DNA from: Actinomycetota bacterium
Lineage (GTDB): Bacteria > Actinomycetota > Actinomycetes > Actinomycetales > Dermatophilaceae
Direction: 5' to 3'
Length of the DNA: 64,000 bases
Assembly: GCA_020160805.1 (NCBI GenBank)
Contig: JAIUPO010000006.1
Location: forward strand, 87,385 to 151,384
Shown here piece by piece: positions 7,418-16,841 of this stretch. Numbering within the stretch: the stretch's first letter is position 1; every line of letters starts with the position of its first letter. A model generated the notes under the pieces. The model was not told the DNA's origin, did not search any database, and worked only from the letters and a program-made list of their open reading frames with translations. The position numbers and the translations under genes are program-made.

Positions 7418-8926
7418 TCAGGCCTCCGGCTTCAGATGGGGGAACAGGATTGTCTCGCGAATGTTCGATCCCGTGAAAAGCATGATCATCCGGTCCAAGC
7501 CCATCCCGAGACCACCCATCGGCGGGGCGGCATATTCCAGGGCCCGCAGGAAGTCTTCGTCCAATTGCATGGCTTCGGGGTCGCCACCCGCCGCGCGCAA
7601 GGACTGGTCGGTCAGGACCGCTCGCTGGATAACGGGGTCGATCAATTCGGAGAATCCGGTGCCGCGCTCGACGCCACCAATGATCAGGTCCCAGGCTTCG
7701 ATCAGGCCGGGCTCGCTGCGGTGGGGGCGCGCCAGCGGCTGGGCGAGCGCGGGGTAGTCGCACAGGAAGGTCGGCTGGAGCAGGTGCGGCTCGACGAGTT
7801 CGGAGAGCAGTTCGAGGAAGAGCTTGTCCTTCTCCAAAGCGGGGTCGTGATCGACGCGATGGGTGACGGCATACTCGCGCAGCTTTTCAACCGGCGTGTC
7901 GATGGTGACGGTCTCGCCGACGGCCTCCGAGACAGCGTCATAGACCGGGAGCCAGCGCCATTCGCCGCCGAGATCGATTGTGCCCGACGGCGTTTCGATG
8001 GTGCGCGAGCCGAGGGCGTCGGCGACGGCGAGGTACATATCCTGCATGACCTGGGCGATCGTGGTCTGGTCGCCCCACGCCTGGTAGACCTCGAGCATGG
8101 TGAACTCGGGCGAGTGGGTGGCATCGACACCCTCATTGCGGAAGATGCGCCCCATTTCATAGACGCGGTCAACCCCGCCGACGACGGCCTTCTTGAGGTT
8201 CAGCTCCAGCGCAATGCGCAGAACCATCTCGTGGTCGAAGGCATTCATGTGGGTCGTGAATGGACGTGCCGCGGCCCCGCCGTGGATGAGCTGGATGATC
8301 GGGGTTTCGACCTCGACGAAGCCTTGCTCATCGAGCACCGAGCGGATGGTCTTGAGCACGGTGGCCTTGGTGCGCACCATGTTTCGGGCTTCCTGGCGCA
8401 CGATCAGATCGGCATACCGCTGACGAACGCGGGTCTCCTCCGAGAGGTCCTTGTGCAGCACGGGCAGAGGGCGCAGCGCTTTGCTGGCCATCTCCCAGCG
8501 GCTGGCCATGACCGACAGCTCGCCGCGCTTGGAGGAGATCACTCGGCCCTCGACGAAGACGTAATCGCCGAGGTCGACATCGCTCTTCCAGTCCGCGAGC
8601 GCGTCCTCGCCGACCTCGGCCTGGCTCAGCATGACCTGCAGGCGCGTGCCGATGCCTTCTTGCAGGGTGGCGAAAGCCAACTTGCCGGTATTGCGGATGA
8701 AGATGACACGACCGGCCACGCCGACGACGTCCTGGGTTTCCTCGGCGGTCGCCAGGTGGGCCCAGCCCTCGCGCACCTGGGCGAGGGAGTGTGTGCGCGC
8801 CACGTGCACGGCATAGGGCGCCCGCCGCCCCTGCTCCAGCAGCCGCTCCCGCTTGGCGTGCCGGAACCGCATCTGTTCGTTGAGGTCTTGGTCGGGCACG
8901 ACAGGCGTGCTGGGCGCTTCGGTCAC
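7418..8926 (-). CDS. lysS: Lysine--tRNA ligase, class II
   Basis: A 502-residue lysyl-tRNA synthetase using a GTG start at 8924-8926 (MTEAPSTPVVPDQDLNEQ). The N-terminal OB fold binds the anticodon (GVAGRVIFIRNTGKLAFATL, about residues 65-85). The catalytic core has motif 2, RVYEMGRIFRNEGVDATHSP, and motif 3, GLGMGLDRMIMLFT, near the C-terminus. It charges tRNA-Lys with lysine in the cytoplasm. The open frame extends 87 codons further upstream, but that extension does not resemble the family and overlaps the neighbouring ATPase gene. No N-terminal membrane (LysX-type) extension. Confidence 0.95.
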   Translation of the reverse strand: MTEAPSTPVVPDQDLNEQMRFRHAKRERLLEQGRRAPYAVHVARTHSLAQVREGWAHLATAEETQDVVGVAGRVIFIRNTGKLAFATLQEGIGTRLQVMLSQAEVGEDALADWKSDVDLGDYVFVEGRVISSKRGELSVMASRWEMASKALRPLPVLHKDLSEETRVRQRYADLIVRQEARNMVRTKATVLKTIRSVLDEQGFVEVETPIIQLIHGGAAARPFTTHMNAFDHEMVLRIALELNLKKAVVGGVDRVYEMGRIFRNEGVDATHSPEFTMLEVYQAWGDQTTIAQVMQDMYLAVADALGSRTIETPSGTIDLGGEWRWLPVYDAVSEAVGETVTIDTPVEKLREYAVTHRVDHDPALEKDKLFLELLSELVEPHLLQPTFLCDYPALAQPLARPHRSEPGLIEAWDLIIGGVERGTGFSELIDPVIQRAVLTDQSLRAAGGDPEAMQLDEDFLRALEYAAPPMGGLGMGLDRMIMLFTGSNIRETILFPHLKPEA

Positions 8927-8984
8927 GACGCACGAGTCTACGGCGGGTGCCTCAAGCTGCCGAACGCGTCTGCTGAATGACCGC

Positions 8985-9731
8985 TCACAGGTCGACAACA
9001 TGCCGAAGGTAGCGGCGGGGCTCGGCGAGGAAGTTGGTGTAGTTGATGACCGATTCCAGTTGCTCCCAGCGGGACTCGCGCAGGCCGTGCTCGTCCAGCT
9101 GCAGGATGTGGGCACCGGGAATGCTTGCGAGGACCGGCGAGTGAGTGGCCAGCAACATCTGGTTTCCGCGATCCGCGGCGAGCGCATGCAGGGTTCCGAC
9201 CAGGGCCAGTTGCGCCGAGAAGCTCAGCCCTGCCTCGGGCTCGTCCATGACAAAGAATCCCGGACCTCGAAAGCGGCGCGTCCCGATCATGGTCAAGAAG
9301 GACTCACCATGGCTCAGGGCGTGGAAGTCCGGATCGTAGGGTCCGGGATTGTTGTGCAAGTACGTGAACAGTCCGTGCGTTGTCTCAGCGCGCAGGAAGT
9401 AGCCCCACTTGCTCGCCCCGGCGCCGCGCTCCAAGGTGAGCCACTCGGAGAGCGGGGACTCACTCGAATACGTCTTGTGCATGGCGCCGGTCGATCCGCC
9501 CTCACCGGGCAGCCCGAAGGCCATGGCGATCGCTTCGATCAAGGTGGACTTCCCGCTGCCATTCTCGCCAACGAGAATCGTCAGCTTGGCGAGATCCAAG
9601 CCGTCGGTCAGCACTTGTCGAACCGCCGGGATCCGGCCCGGCCAGGCCCCGAAATCGGGATCAGCGTCCCCCGCGATCCGGACGCGCCGGACGATCAGCG
9701 GATCGGTCCAGTCGGGGTGTGCGCGCGGCAT
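8985..9731 (-). CDS. Predicted AAA/ABC-type ATPase
   Basis: A 248-residue soluble ATPase of the Rad50/ABC-like fold, probably COG3910-like. Walker A is GENGSGKST (about residues 54-62), the signature-like loop is LSHGES, Walker B is FFVMDEPEAGLS, and the H-loop is LLATHSP. It has no coiled-coil insertion, so it is not Rad50/SbcC itself. Such compact ATPases are of unknown role, with DNA repair or phage defence often proposed. It is transcribed toward lysS with 58 bases between, and has its own 49-base leader. No partner nuclease is adjacent. Confidence 0.85.
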   Translation of the reverse strand: MPRAHPDWTDPLIVRRVRIAGDADPDFGAWPGRIPAVRQVLTDGLDLAKLTILVGENGSGKSTLIEAIAMAFGLPGEGGSTGAMHKTYSSESPLSEWLTLERGAGASKWGYFLRAETTHGLFTYLHNNPGPYDPDFHALSHGESFLTMIGTRRFRGPGFFVMDEPEAGLSFSAQLALVGTLHALAADRGNQMLLATHSPVLASIPGAHILQLDEHGLRESRWEQLESVINYTNFLAEPRRYLRHVVDL

Positions 9732-9780
9732 ACCCGCAATCTACGGGCGCCGACCGACAGCCTCCCCGGAGCGGCGAGAG

Positions 9781-10899
9781 TCAGCTCCCGCCAAGGGGTA
9801 TGCGGACCACCCCACCCATCCCGGCGCACATTCCGCACGTGGTGACATAGGCGTTCGTGCCCGAGACCGCGACGCCATAGGGCGCGAGCAGACCACTCGC
9901 CACGGTGACCGGGCCGGAGCGGCGCACCTCAACGAGCGAGCCCATCGGCAGCTCGCCGGGCGGCACCGCCAGCAGCCCAGCGTCGGCGAGCTGCACGGCA
10001 TACAGTCGGCCACCGGCCCAGGTCAGATCGGTGACATTGGTCAGCCCGCTCGCCCACACGGTCGGCGCCTGCCCTGGCTTGACGCGATAGATCCGAGCCT
10101 CGCCGGCGGGGAAGGGGAAGCCGGTCAGTTCGCTGACGTAGTAGGCGCCATCCGGGCCGAGTGCGACCGAGGTGGGCACCGATTGCATCGGCATCTCCCC
10201 GGTGCCGAGGAAGGGCGGTTTGGGGACCATCCGGTTCGGGAAGGTCGCGACGATCGCCATCTTGCCCCGAGCCGTCACCCGCAACAGGGCGTTGGCTCCG
10301 GCATCCACGGCCAGGTGTGATGTCCCGAGAGGGGTCAGCGAGGACGGGTTGCTGTCCTTGCCAAGACCGTCAAAGTCTTTGGCCCCTTCAAAGGCCGCGA
10401 GGTCGGCGATCGTGCGCGCCGCCGACGACCCGAGGTTGCCGGTTGCGAGCGTGCCGAGGCGGGGCCCCGCTGCGGGGAGGCTGGCGCGTTGCGCGGGATC
10501 GGCTCCGAGTCCGAAAGACAGCGTGTAGCGGCCGCCGCGGACCTGGACGTCCGAGGGCCCTGAAGCTCCAAAGCCACTCTCGCCCGCGACCGATGGCAGG
10601 CCGGTGACAACCCGCGACTGCGTGCCGCCCGAGATCTTCGTGATCGACCCGGTGCGGCCAAAGCAGGCCGTCCCCTCGGCACCGGCGATGCACGGCCCGG
10701 AACCACCCACTCCCGACTCAGCGACATAGATGGCACCGTCGGGACCAATCGAGAGCTGCCGAGGGTTGTTCAGGCCGGTCGCGACCGCCACGGGCGTCCT
10801 GTCAGCCGGCGGTGCCGCCGTCGCGACAAGGGCCGAAGCGCCGACCATGGCAAGGCCGGATAGAGCGCTGACGGTGAGACGAAATGCACGGTGAATCAT
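9781..10899 (-). CDS. Secreted ScyD/ScyE-like beta-propeller protein
   Basis: A 372-residue protein with a Sec signal peptide (RLTVSALSGLAMVGASALVA, cleavage probably after ATAA). It has repeated propeller-blade phrases: LNNPRQLSIGPDGAIYVAES near the start, SVALGPDGAYYVSELTGFPF in the second half, and a final GLLAPYGVAVSGTNAYVTTC. This matches the ScyD/ScyE family, named from scytonemin clusters of cyanobacteria but widespread in actinobacteria as secreted proteins of unknown function. Four Cys (two near residues 69-79, two at TCGMCAG near the C-terminus) may form disulfides. Monocistronic. No enzymatic motif. Confidence 0.8.
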   Translation of the reverse strand: MIHRAFRLTVSALSGLAMVGASALVATAAPPADRTPVAVATGLNNPRQLSIGPDGAIYVAESGVGGSGPCIAGAEGTACFGRTGSITKISGGTQSRVVTGLPSVAGESGFGASGPSDVQVRGGRYTLSFGLGADPAQRASLPAAGPRLGTLATGNLGSSAARTIADLAAFEGAKDFDGLGKDSNPSSLTPLGTSHLAVDAGANALLRVTARGKMAIVATFPNRMVPKPPFLGTGEMPMQSVPTSVALGPDGAYYVSELTGFPFPAGEARIYRVKPGQAPTVWASGLTNVTDLTWAGGRLYAVQLADAGLLAVPPGELPMGSLVEVRRSGPVTVASGLLAPYGVAVSGTNAYVTTCGMCAGMGGVVRIPLGGS

Positions 10900-10988
10900 T
10901 GAGGCCCCCCTAGAGCGTGATGGACCTTCACCGTCCCATAACTGTCAAGTCCCCGCCGGTAACATTGCGGTTGGCTGGAGGGGTGCGC

Positions 10989-11867
10989 CTAGTCGACGAA
11001 GTCGAGGGCGATGTCGAGGATGGGGGCCGAGTGGGTGAGGGCGCCGACGGAGAGGTAGTCGACGCCGGTGGCGGCATAGGCGGGCGCCTTCTCTAGGGTC
11101 AGGCCGCCGGTGGCCTCGACTTCCACGGTCTCACCAGTGGCGCTGATGGCCTCGATGGTTTCGGACAGCAGCGCCGGAGACATGTTGTCGCACATGATGA
11201 ATCGGGCTCCGACACCGACCGCTTCGAGGGCTTCGGCGACCGTTGTGACCTCGACTTGGATCGGCACATCCGGGAAGCGTTCGCGGATGCGCTCGTAGGC
11301 CGCGGAGATGGAGCCGGCCGCGAGCTTGTGGTTGTCCTTGATCATCGCGACGTCATAAAGACCCATGCGTTTGTTGGTGCCCCCACCGGCACGGACGGCG
11401 TACTTCTCCAGCGCACGCAGCCCTGGCGTCGTCTTGCGCGTGTCGAGCACGGTGGTGTCGGTGCCGGCCAGGACATCGGCCCACGCGCGCGTTGCCGTGG
11501 CCACCCCGGAGATCCTGGAGATGATGTTGAGGATGGTTCGCTCGGCCGTGAGGATGGTCGCGGCCGGGCCCCGCAATTCGGCGAGGACCGTGCCGCGTTC
11601 GACCAGATCTCCTTCTGCCGCAACGACATCGCACTCCACCTCCCCGCCACTCGTGATCGCCGCAGTTTCCGCGAGCACCATCGCCGCGAGCGGCAGACCG
11701 GCAACGACCCCGCGTTCCCGAGCGACGATCTGGCCCACGGCTTGCGTCGCCGGATCGATGGTCGCTTCGGTCGTGACGTCGACGCCGTCGAGGCCACCGA
11801 GGTCTTCGATGAGGGCGGCGCGCACCACGCGCACGGCATCCTCGATGGGCAGGTCAAAACCAGTCAT
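10989..11867 (-). CDS. nadC: Nicotinate-nucleotide pyrophosphorylase (quinolinate phosphoribosyltransferase)
   Basis: A 292-residue enzyme that converts quinolinate and PRPP to nicotinate mononucleotide in de novo NAD synthesis. Diagnostic segments are LDTRKTTPGLRALEKYAVRA (substrate-binding Arg/Lys), GGTNKRMGLYDVAMIKDNHK, and VEVEATGGLTLEKAPAYAAT. Start ATG at 11865-11867 overlaps the nadB stop as ATGA, indicating coupling. It is the last gene of the DUF2520-panC-panD-nadB-nadC run. No nadA (quinolinate synthase) is in the window. Confidence 0.96.
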   Translation of the reverse strand: MTGFDLPIEDAVRVVRAALIEDLGGLDGVDVTTEATIDPATQAVGQIVARERGVVAGLPLAAMVLAETAAITSGGEVECDVVAAEGDLVERGTVLAELRGPAATILTAERTILNIISRISGVATATRAWADVLAGTDTTVLDTRKTTPGLRALEKYAVRAGGGTNKRMGLYDVAMIKDNHKLAAGSISAAYERIRERFPDVPIQVEVTTVAEALEAVGVGARFIMCDNMSPALLSETIEAISATGETVEVEATGGLTLEKAPAYAATGVDYLSVGALTHSAPILDIALDFVD

Positions 11868-13567
11868 CTGGCCGAATCCTCCTGTGCGACATAGGACATC
11901 GCCACGCTATCGGGCGTGCGAAGGTGGTGTAGGTGCCCGAGCCAGTGGGCATCATCGCGCTCGGGGAAGTCGAGTCGCTCGTGCCCGCCACGTGTTTCCT
12001 CCCGGGCGTGCGCGGCCGCGGTGAGCGCCAGGCCGAGTTGCGCGAGATTGGTCGTCTCCCAGGCCTCGGTCGTGGGAATCGCCGTGCTCTGCTCCGCCAG
12101 CAGGGCGACGAGCGCGTCATATGCCGCCCGCGTCCCCTCCGCGGTGCGCACCACACCGCTACCCCGCGTCATCGTGCGTTGAACATCGAGGCGGCGCGAG
12201 GCATCGAGGAGCACGGCGTCATCACGTGGCGGCACCGGCGTCGCGGGCGTCAGTTCGCCACGGCCGATGCGCTCGGCGATGTCATCGGCGATTCGGTTGG
12301 CGAAGACCAGACCCTCGAGCAGGGAGTTGGAGGCGAGCCGGTTTGCGCCATGGACACCGGTGCAGGCGGTCTCACCGCAGGCATACAGCCCATCCAGCGT
12401 TGACCGGCCGGCGAGGTCGGTCCAGATGCCACCGGAGGCATAGTGCTGCGCGGGCGCGACAGGGAGCAGTTGCGTGGCAGGGTCGTAGCCGAGCTCGCGG
12501 CACCGGGCGACGATCGAAGGAAAGCGCTTCTCCAAGAAGTCTTTTCCGAGATGTCGGCCATCGAGCCAGACGTGATCGGCGCCCGTTTCCCGCATCCGCG
12601 CGACGATCGCTCGCGCGACGACATCGCGCGGCGCGAGATCGGCCTGCGGGTGCAATCCCTGCATGAAGCGGACGCCCGCGTCGTCGACGAGGAAGGCGCC
12701 CTCACCGCGGACGGCCTCGCTGATCAGTGGCTGCTGCCCCGTCGACCCCTCGCCGAGGAACATCACCGTCGGGTGGAATTGCACGAACTCCAGGTCAGCG
12801 AGCCGCGCCCCGGCGCGCAGCGCCGCCGCCATGCCGTCGCCGGTCGCCACGGAGGGATTGGTCGTCGAGGAATAGACCTGGCCGAGCCCGCCGGTCGCCA
12901 GGACCACAGCCCGGGCGTATGCCGATCCGATACCGTCGTGCTGGCCCTCGCCGATGACGTGGAGGGTGACCCCGCATACCTGTCCGGCGTCGCCGGTGAG
13001 CAGGTCGACGACGAGCGCGTGCTCGATGACCTCGATGCCGGGGTCATTCTTGACCCGGTTCAGCGCTTCGATGAGCGCCCGCGAAATCTCAGCCCCGGTG
13101 GCGTCTCCCCCGGCGTGCGCGATCCGGTCCCGGTGGTGACCGCCCTCGCGCGTGAGCAGGATCTCGCCACTCGCAGCGCGATCGAATTCCGCTCCGAGAG
13201 AGACGAGTTCGCGCACCCGCACCGGACCCTCGGTGACGAGCACGCGCACGGCTTCCTCGTCGCAGAGCCCAACACCCGCCACAAGCGTGTCATCGAGGTG
13301 CTCCTGCGGGGAGTCCTCAGGGTCCAGCGCAGCAGCGATCCCACCCTGCGCCCATTGCGTCGAGCCGGCCGATAAGACGGTCTTGGTGACGAGCAGGACC
13401 CGGTCAACCTGCTCGCGCAATCGCAAGGCGCAGGTCAGCCCCGCGATGCCGGAACCGACCACGACGACCTCGGCGCTCGTCGTCCAGCCGGGGGCGCCAG
13501 CGCGCAGATACCGCGGGAGGCGAGCATCCGGCATACGCGGAAAGTCTTTCATGGCAACAGGATTCAC
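11864..13567 (-). CDS. nadB: L-aspartate oxidase
   Basis: A 567-residue FAD enzyme that oxidises L-aspartate to iminoaspartate for NAD synthesis. The dinucleotide fold is [17 protein letters not shown] (about residues 34-50), and [14 protein letters not shown] and [11 protein letters not shown] are typical of the family. [17 protein letters not shown] marks the capping/FAD region, followed by a helical C-terminal domain. A GTG at 13565-13567 overlaps the panD stop (GTGA); an ATG five codons later is an alternative start. Coupled to nadC downstream. Confidence 0.95.
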   Translation of the reverse strand: MNPVAMKDFPRMPDARLPRYLRAGAPGWTTSAEVVVVGSGIAGLTCALRLREQVDRVLLVTKTVLSAGSTQWAQGGIAAALDPEDSPQEHLDDTLVAGVGLCDEEAVRVLVTEGPVRVRELVSLGAEFDRAASGEILLTREGGHHRDRIAHAGGDATGAEISRALIEALNRVKNDPGIEVIEHALVVDLLTGDAGQVCGVTLHVIGEGQHDGIGSAYARAVVLATGGLGQVYSSTTNPSVATGDGMAAALRAGARLADLEFVQFHPTVMFLGEGSTGQQPLISEAVRGEGAFLVDDAGVRFMQGLHPQADLAPRDVVARAIVARMRETGADHVWLDGRHLGKDFLEKRFPSIVARCRELGYDPATQLLPVAPAQHYASGGIWTDLAGRSTLDGLYACGETACTGVHGANRLASNSLLEGLVFANRIADDIAERIGRGELTPATPVPPRDDAVLLDASRRLDVQRTMTRGSGVVRTAEGTRAAYDALVALLAEQSTAIPTTEAWETTNLAQLGLALTAAAHAREETRGGHERLDFPERDDAHWLGHLHHLRTPDSVAMSYVAQEDSAR

Positions 13568-13989
13568 TGGTGGCGACGCTTGGTGACGGCGGAGGTCTGC
13601 AGTCCGAATCCGTCCGGAACATCGCCGGCGTCGTGGCCGACCTCGACGATCCGATTGCGCCGATCGACGAAGACGACCTGCGGCTCGAAGGTCGTTGCCT
13701 CCTCATCGGTCATCAAGGCGTAGGCAATGATGATGACGAGGTCACCGGGTGAGATGAGGCGAGCCGCCGCGCCATTGATGCACACCGTTCCACTCCCGCG
13801 CTCACCCTCGATCGCGTAGGTCGTCAGCCGGTGACCGTTGTCGACATCGACGACATCAACCTGCTGACCGGGCAGCAATCCCGCGGCATCCATCAGGTCG
13901 CGATCGATGGTCAGCGACCCGACATAGTGCAACTCCGCCTGCGTGACGGTGGCGCGATGGATCTTGCAGTGCAACATATTTCGGAGCAT
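13564..13989 (-). CDS. panD: Aspartate 1-decarboxylase
   Basis: A 141-residue pyruvoyl enzyme making beta-alanine from aspartate for pantothenate. The self-cleavage site is Gly24-Ser25 in HYVGSLTID; Ser25 becomes the pyruvoyl group. [20 protein letters not shown] is the conserved core. The ATG at 13987-13989 was chosen because [20 protein letters not shown] is the standard start, although the frame is open much further upstream. In many bacteria cleavage needs the PanM/PanZ factor; none is seen here, and actinobacterial forms generally self-process. It sits 8 bases after panC and shares 4 bases with nadB. Confidence 0.96.
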   Translation of the reverse strand: MLRNMLHCKIHRATVTQAELHYVGSLTIDRDLMDAAGLLPGQQVDVVDVDNGHRLTTYAIEGERGSGTVCINGAAARLISPGDLVIIIAYALMTDEEATTFEPQVVFVDRRNRIVEVGHDAGDVPDGFGLQTSAVTKRRHQ

Positions 13990-13997
13990 GGGCTGCC

Positions 13998-14927
13998 TTA
14001 CCTCAGCTCGGCCGGGCCGAGTTGGTCGGGATTGCTGAAGACCTGGAGCGCGCCGCCGCCGGGGCCGACGAGGACGGGCAGATTGTCGATGAGGCGGGTC
14101 GTTCCGACCTTGCCGGCGACCGCGAGGAGCGCTTCGCCGCGATACCACTCCGGCACGTCCTTGAGCGTCGTCGGGTGGACAAGGACGAGGTAGTCGACCA
14201 GCACGAGCGGTTCGGCGACGAGGACGGCTCGGGCCGCCCGACGCACCGCGGACGGTCCTTCGGTGGCGGCTGCGGCACCGGCTTTCAGAGCGCGGGACAG
14301 GCTGAGCGCCACCTCGCGATCGCTGTCGGTGAGGTACATATTGCGGCTCGACATCGCTAGCCCGTCGCTTTCGCGCACGGTCGGCACCGAGATGACGCGG
14401 CCGGGGAAATCGAGGTCTCGGACCATCCGTCGGATGAGCAGCAACTGCTGAGCGTCCTTCTGTCCGAAATGGAACGCCGATCCTCCGGTTAGGTGCATCA
14501 GCTTCGCGACGACGGTCAGCATCCCATCGAAATGCCCTGGCCGGGACTGACCTTCGAGCACGTCCCCGAGCGGCCCGGCGGACAGGCGGACGCCCGGATC
14601 GCCGTCCTGATAGATGACATCGGGAGTGGGCGCGAAGACGACATCCGCCCCGAACTCGGTGCAAATCTCCAGGTCGGCATCGAAGGTGCGCGGATAACGC
14701 GAGAGGTCTTCACGCGGCCCGAACTGCAGGGGGTTGAGGAAGATCGTCACGATGACGCGATCGGCGCTCGCCCGCGCCTGCCGAATCAGCGTTGCGTGTC
14801 CGTCATGCAGCGCGCCCATCGTCATGACGACGGCAATCTCGTTGCCGGTCAGCGCTTTCCGCGCCGCGCGTAATTCGTCGCGGGTGCGGGCGACGACGGG
14901 TCCGGATGTCTCCGGCGAGCTGGTCAC
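13998..14927 (-). CDS. panC: Pantoate--beta-alanine ligase
   Basis: A 309-residue pantothenate synthetase that adenylates pantoate and couples it to beta-alanine. Core motifs are [18 protein letters not shown] (the HxGH nucleotide motif, about residues 34-51), [38 protein letters not shown], and AMSSRNMYL (KMSKS-like). Its start codon overlaps the upstream DUF2520 stop by 4 bases. The C-terminal stretch [15 protein letters not shown] is slightly longer than in typical forms. It uses the beta-alanine that PanD makes. Confidence 0.96.
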   Translation of the reverse strand: MTSSPETSGPVVARTRDELRAARKALTGNEIAVVMTMGALHDGHATLIRQARASADRVIVTIFLNPLQFGPREDLSRYPRTFDADLEICTEFGADVVFAPTPDVIYQDGDPGVRLSAGPLGDVLEGQSRPGHFDGMLTVVAKLMHLTGGSAFHFGQKDAQQLLLIRRMVRDLDFPGRVISVPTVRESDGLAMSSRNMYLTDSDREVALSLSRALKAGAAAATEGPSAVRRAARAVLVAEPLVLVDYLVLVHPTTLKDVPEWYRGEALLAVAGKVGTTRLIDNLPVLVGPGGGALQVFSNPDQLGPAELR

Positions 14928-15835
14928 GGTGTCTCCTTCGATGGGTCCAGAACCTCTCGTATGCTGCGCGCCGCGGCCGCCGAAAGCCGGCGGCCGTTCT
15001 CTGCGCGGGTCGTGGTGGCCGCGGCGAGGGCGCGGTAGACCTCGTCAACGTCCGAGCTTTCCCGCTCGAGAACCTGCAAGTGCTCGGCCACGGTACCGGC
15101 ATCCCCGCGCGCGACGGGCCCGGTGAGGGCTGCGTCACCCGAGCGCAGGGCATTGTCCAAGGCGGCCGACAGCAGGGGACGCAAGAGCCGGTCGGTGTTG
15201 TCGACGCCAGCGCCCCGCAGGATCTGGGCGGCCTGCGCGACAAGCGTGACAAGGTAATTGGAGCCATGCGCGAGGCCCAGGTGATACCTGACGCGGTCGA
15301 ATTCATCGATGACCAAGGGTTCGCCGCCCATCTCGACGACGAGCGCGCTGGCCGGGGCGAGCAGTTCTGGCGGAGCGGTGACGCCAAAACAACAGTCCCG
15401 CAGGCGCATCAGGTCCATGCCTGTGCCCGTGAAACTCATCGCCGGGTGGATCGCCATCCCGCCGACCCCGAGTGCGATGGCCGGGGCCAGCGGACCGAGC
15501 CCACTGCGACCGGAGGTGTGGGCCAGCAACTGGCCCGGCCGCCATACTCCCGTGGCCGCGAGGCCGGCGACGAGGTCCGCGAGGGCGTCGTCCGGGACCG
15601 CGAGCAGGACCAGATCGCTCTCGGCGACCACCTCGTCGACGGGCTTGACGGGGGCATCAGGCAGCAGGTCGGCGGCTCGCGCGAGGGACGCCTCGCTGAC
15701 CGCGCTCACCGCGACGATCAGGTGCCCAGCGGCCGCGAGCGCCGCCCCAAGGACCGCCCCCACCTTGCCCGCGCCGACCACGCCGACGCGCAGGCGTCCG
15801 GGCGGCAGCGGCGGCATCGTCACCGGCAAAGTCAA
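14924..15835 (-). CDS. Rossmann-like, DUF2520 domain protein
   Basis: A 303-residue two-domain protein. The N-terminal dinucleotide fold is RLRVGVVGAGKVGAVLGAAL (about residues 14-33) and LVLLAVPDDALADLVAGLA; the C-terminal helical DUF2520 domain contains YHLGLAHGSNYLVTLVAQ. It corresponds to Rv3603c by position and type (recalled). Its fold resembles ketopantoate and pyrroline-5-carboxylate reductases, and first place in a pan operon suggests a ketopantoate-reductase-like step, but that is inference. The following panC overlaps it by 4 bases. Start ATG at 15833-15835; a second Met lies six codons in. Confidence 0.88.
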   Translation of the reverse strand: MTLPVTMPPLPPGRLRVGVVGAGKVGAVLGAALAAAGHLIVAVSAVSEASLARAADLLPDAPVKPVDEVVAESDLVLLAVPDDALADLVAGLAATGVWRPGQLLAHTSGRSGLGPLAPAIALGVGGMAIHPAMSFTGTGMDLMRLRDCCFGVTAPPELLAPASALVVEMGGEPLVIDEFDRVRYHLGLAHGSNYLVTLVAQAAQILRGAGVDNTDRLLRPLLSAALDNALRSGDAALTGPVARGDAGTVAEHLQVLERESSDVDEVYRALAAATTTRAENGRRLSAAAARSIREVLDPSKETP

Positions 15836-15875
15836 TCATCCAGGGGTCGCGCGGCGTGCGGGTAGCCTCGGGCGA

Positions 15876-16841
15876 GTGCAGCCGTGGGTCAGCGCGTGGC
15901 GCGAGGCGCTCTATGGCGCGCAGGGCTTCTACCGTCGACCAACCGGGCCCGCCGGGCACTTCGCGACCTCGTGCCACGGGCCGGCCGGCGCGGTGCTTGC
16001 CGAGGCCCTGGTGGGGTGGGCGTTGCGGGATGGGTATGCCGGCATCGTCGACCTCGGGGCGGGGCGCGGGGAGTTGCTTGGGCACCTGGCGGCGGCCGTC
16101 ACGCAAGCGGGCTGCGCGGTGCAGCTGATTGGGGTGGACATCGTCTCCCGGCCGGCCGGGCTGGCTGAGCAGGTGGAGTGGGTGCAGTCACCCGGCGGCG
16201 CCGCCCTGCCGGATCTCGGTGCGCTGACGAAGACCCTCGTCTTCGCGAACGAATGGCTCGATGTCATCCCGGTGCCGATCGGACAGGTGGACGATCGTGG
16301 CGTCCTGCGCGAGGTGGAAGTGAACTCGTTCGGCGAGGAGCGGCTGGGCGAACGGGCCGGGGCCAGCGCGACCTTCGGGCCTTCTGAGGTGGCGTGGGCA
16401 CGGCGTTGGTATGCCGATCTGCTCGAGCGGCCGGGGGCGCGCGTCGAGGTTGGGCTGGCGCGTGATCGTGCCCTGGCTGATCTCATCGGCCGGGTCGGGA
16501 GTGGAGTGGTCGTGGCCGTCGACTATGGCCATCTCGTGGGGTGGCGCCCGTTCGATGGGACACTCACGGGTTATCGCGACGGGCGGCAGGTTCCCCCGCT
16601 CGCGGACGGGTCGTGCGATCTGACCTCGCATGTCGCCGTTGACGCGCTGCCGCACCATCGGCTGGTCACCCAGCGCGAAGCGCTCCGGGAGTTGGGAGTG
16701 GGGGGTGAGCGGGCGTCATACGACCTGGCCCGGCGGGAGCCAGCGGCCTATCTTGCTGCGCTGCAGCGCAACTCGGCGGCCGCAGAGCTGCTGAATGCGC
16801 CGCTCGGCGACTTCTGGTGGGCGATCACGCAGGTGCGATGA
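15876..16841 (+). CDS. SAM-dependent methyltransferase, NDUFAF7/MidA (DUF185) type
   Basis: A 321-residue class I methyltransferase with a GTG start. The SAM site is IVDLGAGRGELLGHLA (about residues 56-71). LVFANEWLDVIPVPIG corresponds to the NEfxDalP element that marks the NDUFAF7/MidA group, and VVAVDYGHLVGW is also typical. Mitochondrial NDUFAF7 dimethylates Arg85 of NDUFS2, the NuoD homologue in complex I. A NuoD-like gene lies 1.3 kb downstream on the same strand, which makes it an attractive substrate, but this is inference. Its 3' end overlaps the convergent P450 gene by 17 bases. Confidence 0.88.
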   Translation: MQPWVSAWREALYGAQGFYRRPTGPAGHFATSCHGPAGAVLAEALVGWALRDGYAGIVDLGAGRGELLGHLAAAVTQAGCAVQLIGVDIVSRPAGLAEQVEWVQSPGGAALPDLGALTKTLVFANEWLDVIPVPIGQVDDRGVLREVEVNSFGEERLGERAGASATFGPSEVAWARRWYADLLERPGARVEVGLARDRALADLIGRVGSGVVVAVDYGHLVGWRPFDGTLTGYRDGRQVPPLADGSCDLTSHVAVDALPHHRLVTQREALRELGVGGERASYDLARREPAAYLAALQRNSAAAELLNAPLGDFWWAITQVR

